Numbered from the stretch's first letter, positions 1 through 11,633 are shown. The stretch: DNA of 64,000 nt from Paracyclopina nana (GCA_019096065.1 JAGUCH010000009.1:940001-1004000), one strand, 5' to 3'. Program-made: numbers and translations. Notes: generated from the letters alone by a model not told the origin.

Positions 1-48
1 ATCGGCATTAAAAAGGTCTTTATAGCACCTCAAATAAAACCTTTTTAC

Positions 49-261
49 CTGATCCATGAGAATTAAGGTGTTAATTGGGCGGTTTTTGGGCGCCAACATG
101 ACAATGAAATGGATGATGATGGCTTTGCTCATGAAACCTATCAAGCACATCAACCCCAAAAAGATGATGAGTATTGGTGACCTCAAATAGTCCCAATTGA
201 TGAACTGGACCCTCTCATCTTTCATGTCAATCAGATGAATTAGTTCTTCAGATGGCAGCAT
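49..261 (-). CDS. Orphan seven-helix receptor, copy A (first exon only, partial)
   Basis: First coding exon of a receptor-like membrane protein; the rest lies left of the window. The ATG is at 261-259 and the exon closes in phase 0 at a CAG|GTAAAA donor at 49/48, giving 71 residues. It holds a charged amino end, a first hydrophobic helix and the motif PINTLILMDQ just before the donor. The same exon layout and motif occur in copy B (exon 1 at 1593-1348) and in copy C (23654-23451), so the three are paralogues, and A and B are a tandem duplicate. Ligand and function are unknown. The seven-helix assignment rests on the complete copies. I did not recognise a named GPCR family. Confidence 0.7.
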
Positions 262-534
262 TGTGCGATGAACTGAGCAAATATTGTAGAGAGGAGCTTA
301 CCAGTAATCAAGGATTACACTAGAAGTCTTACTTAGTTGCTTGGTTACTTGATGATCACTTCACTAAATGAAGCTTTGTCTATGCTTTTGATGTAATGAC
401 ATTTCTCTAAATGTATCATCATTTAGGCAAAGATTATTCAACAGTTATTTATTTCTATAGATTTTGGAAATTGAGAGCAACCAATCATGAATCAATGTTC
501 AAACAAAATGACATAAACAACTTGTTTAACCACA

Positions 535-1593
535 TCAACATTTAAACTTGTGATGTCTTCTTAGCTCTGGAGAGGACCAAGCATGAGATACAGAGATGAG
601 ACTGCCTAGTACCATGACACACAAAGGGTGGATTGCTGGCTCCACAATGCCAATGCTTCGAAAATTCAATGACAACACTAGAGCAGAAAAGATGGTCTCT
701 AAAACAAAAGTTGAGGCTTGCCCAGACATTGTCATAAGATTTTTGTGGTGTCTTTCGATTATCTCACGAGTGGGGAGAACCTTTGTCCTCTTTAGATGCT
801 GGTTATGCTTTTGCAAGTGGTGGAATAGAAAAATGTACAGAAGGAGTTCTACACCTACAAACATTTGAAGCAAAAAAATCATACAATAGATGAGCATGTG
901 AAAGCTAGTTGACTGATCTTGGGAGATGTCTTCAATTGCTTCATCCATGGTGAGACTGTGACCACGGCAAAATTCAAGACTCAAACCAGTTCCATGGAGT
1001 TGATGATTAAAGTCAATGATTGTTATCATAGCTAACATGAAAACCAATGTTACAACTATGAGCTTACTCAGCATTCTATTAGCTGCTTGGCCTTGAACCT
1101 CCCATTTGATGACCATAACCCTGAACAAGGCCATGACGCATCCCATAATTGCCAAACTGCAGTTGTGAGCTGTGATGGCCAAGCCAAAAACATGGCACCC
1201 TCCAGATCCTATGATTTCATACAAGGTTGTCCCCGTGGTCAGTGAAATTATTATCAGAGGTCCAAAAATTTTGCTCGTCAGCAAAGTCAAAGCCTTTTAG
1301 AAACATCTCATAAATGCACAGTTTTAAATTAAGATTCAAAATTTTACCTGATCGAGTAATATGAGAGTGTTGATTGGCCGTTTTTTGGGAGCCAATCTGA
1401 CGACATAATGGATGATGGCACCTTTGCTAGCTGAACCGATGAAGCCAATGATGCCCAAAAAGACAATGAGCATTGGTGACCTCACTGAATCCCAGAGGAT
1501 GATTTGAACTCTTTCATCTTTAATATCAATTAAATAAATTGTTGTGTCCCTTGTGAGTTCCATTTTGGTGAGACTCCCTAATCCATCTGACAA
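535..1593 (-). CDS. Orphan seven-helix receptor, copy B (complete)
   Basis: Two exons, 1593-1348 and 1293-535, joined in phase 0 across a 54 bp intron, give about 334 residues. The protein has a short amino end, a first hydrophobic helix near residues 36-60, the family motif PINTLILLDQ exactly at the exon junction, then six further hydrophobic stretches, a Cys in the loop after helix 4 (EFCRGHS) and a basic carboxyl tail. This matches the size and topology of a rhodopsin-like GPCR, but I see no clear DRY or NPxxY motif, so the family stays open. It sits 273 bp downstream of copy A on the same strand. Inferred role: plasma-membrane chemosensory or peptide receptor. Confidence 0.7.
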
Positions 1594-2468
1594 AGAGGAT
1601 TAGTACTGAAGTGTAAGTAGGAGGAAGTGCTTATTATGTATTAGTTGCTTGGTTACTTTACACAAACTTAAAAGCTATGAGCGCTACTTCTTTTAATAAT
1701 GTGCCTCCAGGAGCAATAACATTTACAAAAAGCTTTTTTAAAGGCTCCATTTTTCTTTTTAGTAGTACTAAAAGAAACAGAAAAATATACATAACAATAT
1801 GGTAATGAGGCAAGAAGGCTTGAAATGAGACATGTTTGACCTATAGTTTTGATTTGCAGTGATTATTTCCTGGATAGCCTGAGACCAATAGTCTAGATTA
1901 GTGATGTAGGTAGGCCAAATTCTTTTGAGGCCTTTGTTGCATTTTTGTCCCTCAAAGAGGCAATGCCAGCCAAAAAATGCCAAACGTCTCATCAGAGCAA
2001 ATCAAAGGACCACCAGTCTCCCTAAAATCTCCTAAAAGCAAATGGTCCCATAGAAAAAGAAAAAGCTTTGGATTACTGGACACATTTGCGAGTTTTTTGA
2101 AAAAATGCACAATGTTCTTAGCTGAGTAAAATCATCCACTTTGCGAAATTTGACAATAAATGTCGCCCATTTGAAAGGCACATCTCTACCAATTTTCACT
2201 TGCATTCTGCTTAAGGTGAACTCCTTTAACTTGCTTAAGACCCAATCATGTATTTGACAAACTGAACTTAATTATTATTCTTTGATATGGATTTTTGCCT
2301 ATATGCTATGGCTATGAAGTAACTTTTTTAAAACTGTTGTAACAGAAAGTCAGCTTAGACTGTTAAGTTAAAGAAAAAACAAGTAATTTTGGTGTTAGTA
2401 AGAATTCTTAATTTAGTCTCGACTGAAATCGCAGCTTACTTAGCGCTATGTAGCAAGGCAGCAATATA

Positions 2469-2857
2469 CAGTCTGACCGTTCAAAATTGGACGGTGCGGG
2501 AATCAAAAGTTTGTGTTATGAATTCATGAAATTTGAGGCTTAATGGGTATCGTTGGAAAGCTTGAACCTTTGGACATATTTTTTATTTTCTGACAAAATG
2601 AAAAACATTATAATGAATTCCGCGTGACAGCAAAAATAAATGATGCTTCAGTTTTGTCGTGACAATTTTCTGGGTTGCCTTAGGAAAATTGAATTTTCCC
2701 GGCTTTTTTCCTCTTTAAATTGATTTTTTCTACTTTTACAAAAAAGATGGAAAAAGGCTCAATCTTTCCAATGATATCATTTAAAAGTCCTGTATCTCTT
2801 GAATATGTGACAATAAGGTTAGATTCCCGTACCGTCCAATTTTGAACGGTCAGACTG
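2469..2857. mobile_element. MITE, mariner-like ends, TA target site
   Basis: A 389 bp non-coding element with 36 bp terminal inverted repeats (2469-2504 and 2822-2857) that differ at one base. Both ends begin CAGTCTGACCG and are flanked by TA, the target site of Tc1/mariner elements. Its subterminal block (about 2503-2580) resembles that of the larger element at 29046-29752. Confidence 0.85.
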
Positions 2858-3093
2858 TATATTTATATCGAGCTGGGGATCATAAAGTTGGGCTATTAAA
2901 GAGCTCAGAGAGGATTTTAAAATGGGAAAACTCAAGTGCAGCTTTACTAGCCCGAGCCTGCGAGTTGCACGAGCGCACATGTTGCGCATTTTAGTAGTTT
3001 GCAGCGCAAATTGCGTTTATTGCGCATGTTGCGTATTTTAGCATATCCCACGTTGCGGTGCCTTTCGGCGCGGTATTTTGTTTTCTAAAGGTC

Positions 3094-3312
3094 GTTCTCA
3101 TATTCCAGAAATCGCTTAGCTAAGGTAAAAAAGCTAAGCAAACGGTCAACATTTAAAGTAAAGCAGCTTCTTTTTGTGAATGTTGAGCAAAATTAGGCAA
3201 TGCAAACCAGTTATTTCGCTCAACATGTAAAATGCGTAGCTGCTTTGCTTGAAATGTTGAGCGTTTGCTTATCTATTTTTGCCTTAGCTTAGCTCTTCGG
3301 CAATTTGAGAAC
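3094..3312. mobile_element. Palindromic foldback element, 219 bp
   Basis: The whole segment is an imperfect palindrome: it opens with GTTCTCA at 3094, closes with TGAGAAC at 3312, and the arms share GCTTAGCTAAGG-like and GTCAACATTT-like blocks in inverted order. No coding capacity. Probably a MITE; a folded RNA cannot be excluded. Confidence 0.7.
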
Positions 3313-3446
3313 TTAAGAGTATAGTCCTTTTATCGGAATTTTCCCCATCATGATTCGTGCAACCTTTCAAAAAGAAGAGAATGTAGGTGTCCAAAGCTAC
3401 TCAAGTCAGTCCAATTAGTCGAGTGGGAGGCAAAATTGCTATATTG

Positions 3447-3902
3447 CACAGTGGCTCAAAATGCCTTCTGGACGCGCACGGGAAAAAAACTCGCGAAATC
3501 GTAGGAGTCAATTTTCATAGGGTCGTAAGCTAAAAACTAACATTCTGGGCTCCCAAGTCCGCAAATTTCCGCAGCCAATTTTGATGAATAATCCTTAAAT
3601 GGGGTCTGATTGACCTCTCTGTCATAAAAGAACAATTCAATTCGATTCCAATCAAAAGTTATGGATGCCCAAAATGGCCAAAAATGGCTATTCTACCATT
3701 TTTCTTGCTGAACTCTTTTTCAAGCAAAGTTTGATTTCGAAGTCAAATTTTAATATGTATCTGTCAATTTAAACCATTTTTGGCTCTTTTCATTGCCTAG
3801 AAGTCAACCCAATTAGAATTTGAAAATTGGTGGTAAAATGAGAATTCGGGCGATTTGGCGGATTTTCTCGTGCGCGTGAAAATGGCTTTTTGACCCACTG
3901 TG
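3447..3902. mobile_element. MITE with CACAGTGG ends, 456 bp
   Basis: Imperfect terminal inverted repeats of about 45 bp: CACAGTGGCTCAAAATGCC at the left and, reverse-complemented, CACAGTGGGTCAAAAAGCC at the right, each followed by an ACGCGCACG block. It ends 17 bp from the stop codon of the nucleoside transporter, so it probably contributes to its 3' flank. Similar single ends are seen near 22365 and 48271. Confidence 0.75.
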
Positions 3903-3918
3903 TATTGGTAAAATTTTA

Positions 3919-6114
3919 TTATATGCTTTTTGTGCTGATTAGTGCGCCAGCTACGCATGCGTTCAAAAAGCTAGTGAAGCAGCCAGCCACAAAAGCCCGT
4001 CCAACCACTTGAGCCAAATCTGTTTTCCGGTCTGGTGCAATAGCTCCCAATCCTCCAAGTTGGATGCCAATGGATCCAGGATTCGCAAATCCGCAGAGAG
4101 CATAGGTTGCAATGGCAGCAGCTCTCGGGCTGATGCTCTTTTCATCTACCATTGTGCCAAGCTTTTGGTAAGCTGCGAACTCATTGACCACAGTTTTGAT
4201 GCCAACCAGCGTGGCCACCTTTTCAGTGTCGTCCGCTGGCACACCCATGAGAAAAGCTATGGGGATGAACACCTTGCCCAAAATGACCTCAAAACTGAGA
4301 TCTTCCACACCAGCCAAGATGCCAAGCCAACCTGTAACGAAAAAAATTTGAAATGTCCATATGGAAAGACACCCAACTAAGAAATAGTTTAGCCCCATGC
4401 ATCTACATGAAATGGATTTTCAATAATCAGATTATTGCTGAGCAGATTTTTGCACTAACTGATTTTTGCAGATACGGGTTTTTGCAGATACGTATTTTTG
4501 CAGATAAGGATTTTTGCAGATACGGATTTTTGCAGATTCGGATTTTTGCAGATACGTATTTTATCAGATACGTATTATATCAGAAACGGATTTTTTGAGG
4601 TACGGATTTGAATTACCAATGATTGCATTGAGGAAGGCCACAAATGAGAGGAAAGCTATCAAGCTGGCGGCAATGTTCAAGACAAGCATCACAGCTGTGG
4701 ACGCTCCTTGTGCAGCAGCATCAAGCACATTGGCTTCTGGTCCCTTTTCCATCTTGATGTCATTGATGGTTGTCCTGGAGACCTCAGTTTCAGGGTAGAA
4801 GAGCTTGGAGACTGCCAAAGCTGCCGGAGCTGCCATGACACTGGCGGCAATCAGTTGACCAGCATCAATGCCAAAACTGATGTACGCCGCCAAAACTGTG
4901 CCAGCAATGGTGGCAAATCCGCCAGTCATCACAGCATGGATTTCAGACCTTTAAAAACGACCGTTTTTAATAATTTCCATTTTTAAAGCAGGCTACTACT
5001 GCTTTTAAATGATTTTAAATTACTTGGTCATCAGGGACAAAAAAGGCTTGATGAGCAATGGCGCCTCAGTCTGGCCCAGGAAAATGTTAGCAGCGGCATT
5101 CAAAGACTCAGCTGCAGTGGTGCCAACGGTGATGCTGAGGAGCCAGCCCATTTTCATCACGATCCACTGCAATGTGCCCCAATAAAATAGCATCGAGACG
5201 CAGAACGAGAAAAAGTAAATAACAGACAGCGTCTTGAACATGAAAATCGGATTGAACACTGAGCCCGAGTTGAGGATTTCGCCAAAAGCTCGGAACAACG
5301 GGTTGTTCTCAGGGTTGGCTGTGTCGTTGATATTGGCCACATTTAAAGGCCGCCCACTGACCACATAGCCATAGACAAAGGCCGAGCCTTCATCAGCAAA
5401 CCCCAGAAACGTGCTCACTTTTTGCCCGATGCAGTCAAAGACATTTTTGCCGATTTCCCAGCGCAGCACGATGAGGCCAAAAGCGAATTCAATGCCAATG
5501 CCCCAAAACACGTGGCGCCATCTGATGTGAGCTGGGTGAGCCGAGCAAATGAAGCCAATAGCTACAAAGGCCAAGACTCCCAAGGCTGAAATCAACCTCT
5601 CTGGCTCATCTTTTGCGTCCACTATGAGAAAAGTGATGACAGCTGCCAAGGCCAAAAGGCCAAAAAGGCCACTGATGATGGTAGCCAATGTGGGCTTGGC
5701 CTTCATCAGGCCAGAAATGGCATTTTGAATGGGGGAAAGGCCTTTTTGAAGGCCAGGGCTCAAAAGGGGGATAAATATCATATAGTAGAAGAGGCCAAGG
5801 TAGACAAAGCCAGTGAGGATGATGAGGAATCCAATGCCATCACACCACTGCCAATCATTGATGGTGTCAAGCTCTTTGGCAGCCTTGAACACGCACCAAC
5901 CAAAGTAGAGGTTGTACAAGAGGAACAGGAGCAATTTAAGAACAATCGTGGCCTTTTTCTGGTGCTCTGACACAAGGGTGAATGGGAAATCCCTGATCTT
6001 GACCAGTTGCAGGATGGCTTGTTGCACAATTGAAGGCTTCTTCTCCTTGCTGGCTCCTCCCAACGTTGGCAGAGCTTCAATGACATCTTGATGCTCATGA
6101 TCTTCGGCTGTCAT
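3919..6114 (-). CDS. SLC28-like: Concentrative nucleoside transporter (SLC28/CNT family)
   Basis: Sodium- or proton-coupled uptake of nucleosides across the plasma membrane. Three exons, 6114-5024, 4948-4617 and 4331-3919, join with matching phases and give 611 residues, the usual size for animal CNTs (about 600-690). The amino end is cytosolic and acidic; some eleven to thirteen hydrophobic helices follow. Family signatures are plain: [11 protein letters not shown] at the end of exon 1, then after the join [18 protein letters not shown], and [10 protein letters not shown] and [14 protein letters not shown] in exon 3. The 285 bp second intron holds a 16 bp tandem array. The gene is head to head with the F-box gene, sharing a 721 bp promoter region. 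Which nucleosides it prefers cannot be read from the sequence. Confidence 0.93.
4463..4610. repeat. 16 bp tandem array in transporter intron 2
   Basis: About nine diverging copies of the unit TTTTTGCAGATACGGA, running almost to exon 2. On the plus strand every unit holds a CAG preceded by a T run, but the host gene is on the minus strand, so these are not acceptor sites for it. Confidence 0.85.
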
Positions 6115-6835
6115 GGTCTCAGTTTGTCTAGTTGTACAACTGATCTTAGTTTGACTCTTTGTTCTTCTTCCTTGAATTAATTAGAGACTGCTTTGATGCT
6201 CAAGCATGAAGCAATCAACCCTATTATTCACTAAAGCTCATGTCAGTTAAACAGGACCTTCCTCCTTGTCAAAACACTGACTAAGTCTGACTTTATCTTG
6301 ACATTCTATTGATTATGGGTTCAATATGAATGCAGTGACCTTTATTGGCCTTATCATATTTTATAACTTGTATACTTACTTCTTGACCTCAGATTTACTA
6401 TCAAAAACTCAGTGCATAGCATATAATTCTCAAGGAAAGGCAATGGTAAAAGTAGTCCATTTTTTGTTGCATAGATGGCGCTGCAATCATGATAGAGAAA
6501 GCTGCCATTGTTCACTCAACTTTGTAGATGGTGTCTAATTGGAGAATCATGGCGCATTTCATAGATTGCTATCTTCTAACTAAATTTGCAGAGCAAATGC
6601 AAGTCGATAATTCAAATAAGGATTATTGTCAGGTTTTTTCTGCGAAGAAAGCTCCGTTTTTTAGGAGATTTTATTGACTGCGCATGTTCTGGCAAAGTAT
6701 GCCCAGCTCGACCTTTAAGGCCTAAAAGAGCTTTTGCAGCAGCCAGGAGGAAAGTATAGTAACTTTTTACGTCACAAACAAGCTCAGAAGAGTCGATTCA
6801 ATCATATACACTAAAATGGCTGCTCAATTTTGATC
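6115..6835. promoter_or_regulatory. Divergent promoter region, transporter / F-box gene
   Basis: 721 bp between two divergent start codons. No clear TATA box was seen. A CTCF-core-like AGATGGCGCT lies at 6473-6482. No open frame looks coding. Confidence 0.45.
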
Positions 6836-9378
6836 ATGAACAACTTTAGAAGATTCACCAGCCTAGGATGCTCCTTCAAGGGTAAGCCATCGCTTCTGAG
6901 GCGCTTTTCATTTATTTGAGAAACCAAAAAAATTCTAGGCATCCAGTTTTTGTTGAGAAATCGAGGCAACCTCGAATTTTTTGATGATGACTTTCACAGT
7001 GATGCTCATTGGAGGTATGAAGCTATCGAAGACCTCAACCACAATGGCATCCACATCAATCAGCTTCCTGATGAGCTCCTGATCAAGATTTTCTCCTACA
7101 TGACTGCCAGAACACTGTGTAAAGTTGTGCTACCAGTCTGCAGACTCTGGTAATTCAGTCTACTTTTACTTAAGAGCGGCCAGCTATACTGGGCTCGGTC
7201 TCAAGACTTTAGCCCCTGCCCATTTACCCCTGATACTGTGTTTGCCCCTGGCCGTTTGCCCCTAAGATTTTTGTCCTCAGTCCACAGTCACCCCCGAGAC
7301 ATTTGCCCTTTGGATTTTTGCCCCTAGGCAAGTTTGCCCATAGGACTTTTGCCCCTGAAGACGCTTGCCCCAGGATATATTTGCCCCAGGACTTTTGCCC
7401 CTAGGACTTTAGCCCCTAGGACATTTGCCCCTAGCACTTTTGCCCCTAGCACTTTTGCCCCTAGCACTTTTGCCCCTAGCACTTTTGCCCCTGGCACTTT
7501 TGCCCCTAGCACTTTTGCCCCTGGCACTTTTGCCCCTTTTTTTAAATTTTGCCCTTGGGAATTTTGCCCTGGGTTATTTTGCTCTTACCTCTTGGGTAGG
7601 TTTGCCACTGTTGACTCGAGTTGACAGTTTGTCCAATTTGAAATGAACTTCCAGCACCAATGGACTGAACCGACATAAAATTGGTCATTTTAGGGATATG
7701 ATTAAATTGCCTCAATCACGAATTTGGTTATCAAATATATAAGAAAACAGAAAAAATTGACTGTTTTGGATAGGATCAGGTTAGGTTAGGAGTCCGGTTG
7801 AAGAAGGTTTCTTCTTGATAAATTATTATAAAAAACAAATCATCAGGAAATAATCAAGGGAAAATACTATTGTGGGCAAAAGTCCAACGGGCAAAAGTCC
7901 AAGGGACAAAATTCGAAGGGGCAAAAGTCCAAGGGGCAAACGCCTTCATGGGCAAAAATCCCAAGGGTAAACAAGTCTAGGGGCAAATGTCTTGGGGGCA
8001 AAAGACTTTTGGGGCAAAAATCTTAGTGGCAAACATCCTAGGGGTGAATGGCTATGGGCAATGGCTAGGGGCAATGGCTAGGGGCAATGGCTAGGGGCAA
8101 AGTGCACGCAGCCACTTGGCTCAAAAGCGCCACCTGGCGGCAATCATTCACCCTACAGTGTACTACTTTTGAGCCAAGTTATATAGCTATGCTAGCAGTT
8201 CACCCTAGCGGCAGAAAAGTTCCCTACATTCTTCTCAGGCGAGTAATTGTGTGTTTTTAGGTACAAGTTGGGAAATGATCCTGTCTTGTGGACTTGGCTG
8301 GATTTCAGCTACCATAATGAAAGCACTCACATGACCATGGTGAAGACAGTCAGCCTCAGGTTCCAATTCATGTCCAGCATGACACTGAAGAATTTCAGGT
8401 CTCCAGACGAGATGGAGCGCATGCTGCTGCACATGGGCAACAATTGTGCGAGGTTGCGTGAGGTGCATTTGTTCAATTGCGCGCTCCGCTCCGAAACTCT
8501 GGTGCGCCTGGGTGAAATGTGCCCCAACATCACTTCCTTGTCTCTGATTTGTTGCGACGAGAACTACAGGAAAAATCACTACATGTGGTCCTACATGAAG
8601 GACTGCTCCTTTGTCACGGCCTTCCCGGCCTTGACCTCGCTCTACTTGTTCCGCACGCTGGCCTTGGCCACGCTGAGCTTCGACGACGCGCATAATATTG
8701 TCTCAACCTGCACCAATCTCAAAAGAATGGCTTTGGACTGTGACTTTTATGGCAGGGCTATAAGGCACATCATTTCTTCGATGGCGCCCACTCTTGAGGT
8801 ACTATTTGTTTTCTAAGGGATTCCTCCGCGCAGCAAGCTTCCAGCTGGCTGCACGGCAGACGGGCGGGCCGGGCCACCTGCAACCGCAGCGCCACCACGT
8901 GGCAGAAAAAGTCCCTAAAAAAATATTTTTCCAGGTGTTGTGGTTGCAGGGACGTAACTATAATGACGCAATGTGCCATGAAATCAGCCAGTGTAAACGC
9001 TTGCGTAAGCTGGGCCTCAGCCACGCCGAGAACATCACAGCCATAGGCCTGCAAAGTCTGGCCAAGTTGACCAATTTGGAGAAGCTCCTCCTCTACCATG
9101 CCAATAACATCTCGTCCAAAGACTTTCGAGACTTCTTCAACTCGGCCAAGCTGACCAAAATCACCTACGTCAACTTGTCGGGCTGCAAAAACATCAATGT
9201 CAGCGTGGAGGCCATTGTCCGAAAATCCTGCCCCAGGGTGAGACGAGTGATTGTTGGCCGAAGGCCCATAAGGCTGGAAGAGGCCTACATTGATTTCGGC
9301 CTTTACCAAAAGGACAAGCATGACAAGTCTCAATGTATGCATTTTGTCAGCGTCCAGCCAGTGACAAACCCGAGGTAG
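6836..9378 (+). CDS. F-box / leucine-rich-repeat protein
   Basis: Likely substrate adaptor of an SCF ubiquitin ligase. Exons 6836-6881, 6939-7149, 8261-8798 and 8935-9378 join with agreeing phases to give 412 residues. The F-box (about residues 50-90) reads INQLPDELLIKIFSYM and ends CRLWYKLGNDPVLW across the exon 2/3 junction; it should bind SKP1. The rest is a chain of degenerate leucine-rich repeats of the cysteine-containing type (LSGCKNINV near the end), which would form the substrate-binding arc. The target is unknown. The start was chosen because this ATG exon is the only upstream one supplying the single base needed to complete the Gly codon at the exon 1/2 join. Intron 2 is 1.1 kb and carries a foldback minisatellite; the others are 57 and 136 bp. 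Confidence 0.88.
7196..8110. repeat. Foldback minisatellite in F-box intron 2
   Basis: The left arm (about 7196-7580) is built of 15 bp units TTTTGCCCCTAGCAC, nearly perfect from 7426 to 7540; the right arm (about 7870-8105) carries the reverse pattern, AGGGGCAAAAGTCC. The middle (about 7600-7860) is unique. Apparent open frames through it are low-complexity artefacts. Confidence 0.85.
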
Positions 9379-9423
9379 ACTAGTGACTGAATTACAAGAA
9401 AAAAATGGCCTAAAAAATTAATT

Positions 9424-9717
9424 CCGAAAGCTTTGATTAATGCCAAATCATGTCTAGATGGCGCTGCGCTCGTTCACAGAGGGCACTTCAGATCAAAATG
9501 ACGTCATAATTTGGGCGCGAACAAAAGCGGGCGCGTGATTTTATCAACGCGGGCCGGCGTTTCAACCTAGCACATTGTATGTGTTAATTGATGACAGATA
9601 CCGCAATGTGCCATTTGATTCCGAAAAAAGCCCACAACCAGAGTTTTTGAAGAATGCAACTAGCGCCATCTGACCCGACTTTGCAGCATTAATCTAAGCT
9701 CAAGTCTAGCTTTTCGG
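9424..9717. mobile_element. MITE family with CCGAAA ends, copy 1
   Basis: About 90% alike, by eye, to 47395-47700. Ends are inverted: CCGAAAGCTTTGATTAATGC at the left and its near complement at the right. This copy lacks about 13 bp of the left repeat found in copy 2. Each copy carries two outward-facing CTCF-like cores (9456-9465 and 9662-9671). Confidence 0.85.
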
Positions 9718-10638
9718 GAAAACACATGATGGAAAATCACATTGTAATCGAAATTCAACGGTGTGTTAACCATGATGTAACGGGAAAATGTCTGGCATTT
9801 TCATAGACGACCAAAACAATGAATCTGTTCACCTGCAAGTTATGGCTGATATTTTGGCAAAATATCTCGGAGAGAAATACTGAGAAACTGAGAATTTTTA
9901 TTTCGCTGTTTGTAGGATGTACCACCAATCAAAATGATTTTACAAATACCGGATATATTTGCAAATATCAGCGTAATTTCGCGCGTTATTTTTTTGTTGG
10001 TAACATTGCAGGTGAACGGGGCCTATAAGAAACTTGTTTCATTGAATTACTTGCGCTCAAAAGATGAATATTAATTAAATGTTCAAGCAGATGGAAAAAC
10101 GTCATATCATCGCATTCATTCTGAAATCAACGTATGAATTCAAAGCATAATTTCTAATGCAAAACGTATGGAATAATTACTAAAAATCCAATAAACATAT
10201 TGCTTTCTCTTATCAAGATGAGTCTCCTTTTTTAGCTTTTTGCTCAAATTCAGCATTGCTTTTAAAATCTCAGTTTCCAAAGGAGAGCTGACCTGAAATC
10301 TCCTCAAGTCTTCTAATTTTGAGCCTGAGGCTACCAAATACCTGGTTAGTATCCAACAAAGGAAAACGGTAACTCATTATACATCCTCCGGCCGCGTTTT
10401 TCAAATTAAGTTTAAATCTAATGATCTCTACTAACCTTGGTGTCATGCAATATGTGTGTGGCTGCATTTTTTACTGGCTGCATTGACATTGGTGCGGCGC
10501 GCGCTGCGATGCCATAAAAAGCGTCAGCGTCTGCGTCGTACGCCCAATGTGTTGCTGCAAAGTAGAGGTAAAAACCAGATTTTCATCAGATGTGGCCTTC
10601 GCGTTTGAGGTCAGTGAGCGGCTCTTTTCACTTTGACA

Positions 10639-11633
10639 TAATGTCCTGTTCATGTACGCCCCAAACTCCTTAGGAAAATGCACGAAAAACAGGGTGCCGT
10701 CACTAAGGCCTAAAATGAGGTGGGTTTTAGGATCTAAAATCAAAGTGGATTTTACGATCTAACAAATTGGGTTTTAAAGCCAACAGATTTGGCATCAGGG
10801 TATTAAGATCTAAGTGGAAAAATCAAATTAAGTTCATCATGGGTTTTAATATCTAAAGGCTAGGGTTTTAATATCTAAAGGCCTAGGTTTTATGATCTAA
10901 CAGAACAAAAAAATATTCTCGAAATCATTTTGACGACTAAAACCTGAGCAAGCATTCCATGAAAATTAAATGCTAAATGCTTAAATGCTATTATTGAAGT
11001 GTTGATAATTGACATTTAATGTTCCAACATTTTAGACTTTAAAACCCACGCCTTTAGATCAAAACACCCAGGTACAACAAAATGATGCTTTTCCAATGTA
11101 GATCTTAAAACCCAGGTGACTAGATCTTAACATCCAGTTGTTAGGCTTTAGCATCCAAATCTTTAGATCTTAAAACCTAGGAGAAAAAAAGCTTAGGCTT
11201 TAAAACCTATCTTTATAATAGATCCTAAAACCCACCCCTATTTTAGGCTTTAGTGACTTCTCCCGAAAAACACCTTCACAAAAGGAGAAAAACTGTCTTA
11301 TGACAAGCGCCAGCTGACACTTAAAAAATCAGATCGACTTTAAGTCAACCTGAAAGTAAACAAATCTAATTTTGGCTATTAAGAGCTCCACATTTCTGTC
11401 CTTTTGCGCAAAATCAAAAGTTAAATTTCATCTTTTATCAAAGAAACATTAAGAAAGCTAGTTTGTTTTGAAATATGCTGAAAACCATGAGACAAAATAG
11501 CAAAAATTGCCATTAAAAACGCTGCTCGGCCCCAGGCTGAACTCGTAGAGTGGCAGTCAGCAACAGATTCACTTTTCCTTATGACAATTTTTTCCATACC
11601 TTAAGGCATTCTTAATACATGAACAGGGCATTA
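10639..11633. mobile_element. MITE with TAATGTCCTGTTCATG ends, split by a nested element
   Basis: The outer ends are inverted copies of TAATGYCCTGTTCATGTA (10639 and 11633). Removing the nested element 10691-11263 and one target duplication leaves about 414 bp, the length of the intact relatives at 54697-55112 and 55235-55650. Confidence 0.88.
10691..11263. mobile_element. hAT-like MITE nested in another MITE
   Basis: 573 bp element with imperfect terminal inverted repeats of about 45 bp, both containing GTCACTAARGCCTAAAAT and GTGGGTTTTAGGATCTA. It is flanked by a perfect 8 bp duplication, CGAAAAAC (10683-10690 and 11264-11271), as expected for hAT insertion. The interior is filled with degenerate GGGTTTTARGATCTA units. 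Confidence 0.85.

Larger units (their letters stand above)
1594..3918. other. Intergenic region with three inverted-repeat elements
   Basis: No convincing gene. It holds a TA-flanked element (2469-2857), a 219 bp palindromic element (3094-3312) and a 456 bp element (3447-3902). Around 2960-3050 there is a short GCGCA/TTGCG-rich direct repeat. The open frame on the minus strand at 1768-1992 has no recognisable protein features. Confidence 0.6.

Noticed and set aside
1768..1992. 74-residue open frame on the minus strand
   Set aside because: No family features, AT-rich, no splice or start context, and no matching partner exon.
7324..7646. Open frames on both strands through GCCCCTA units
   Set aside because: They only translate a 15 bp minisatellite; simultaneous openness in several frames is expected from the repeat.
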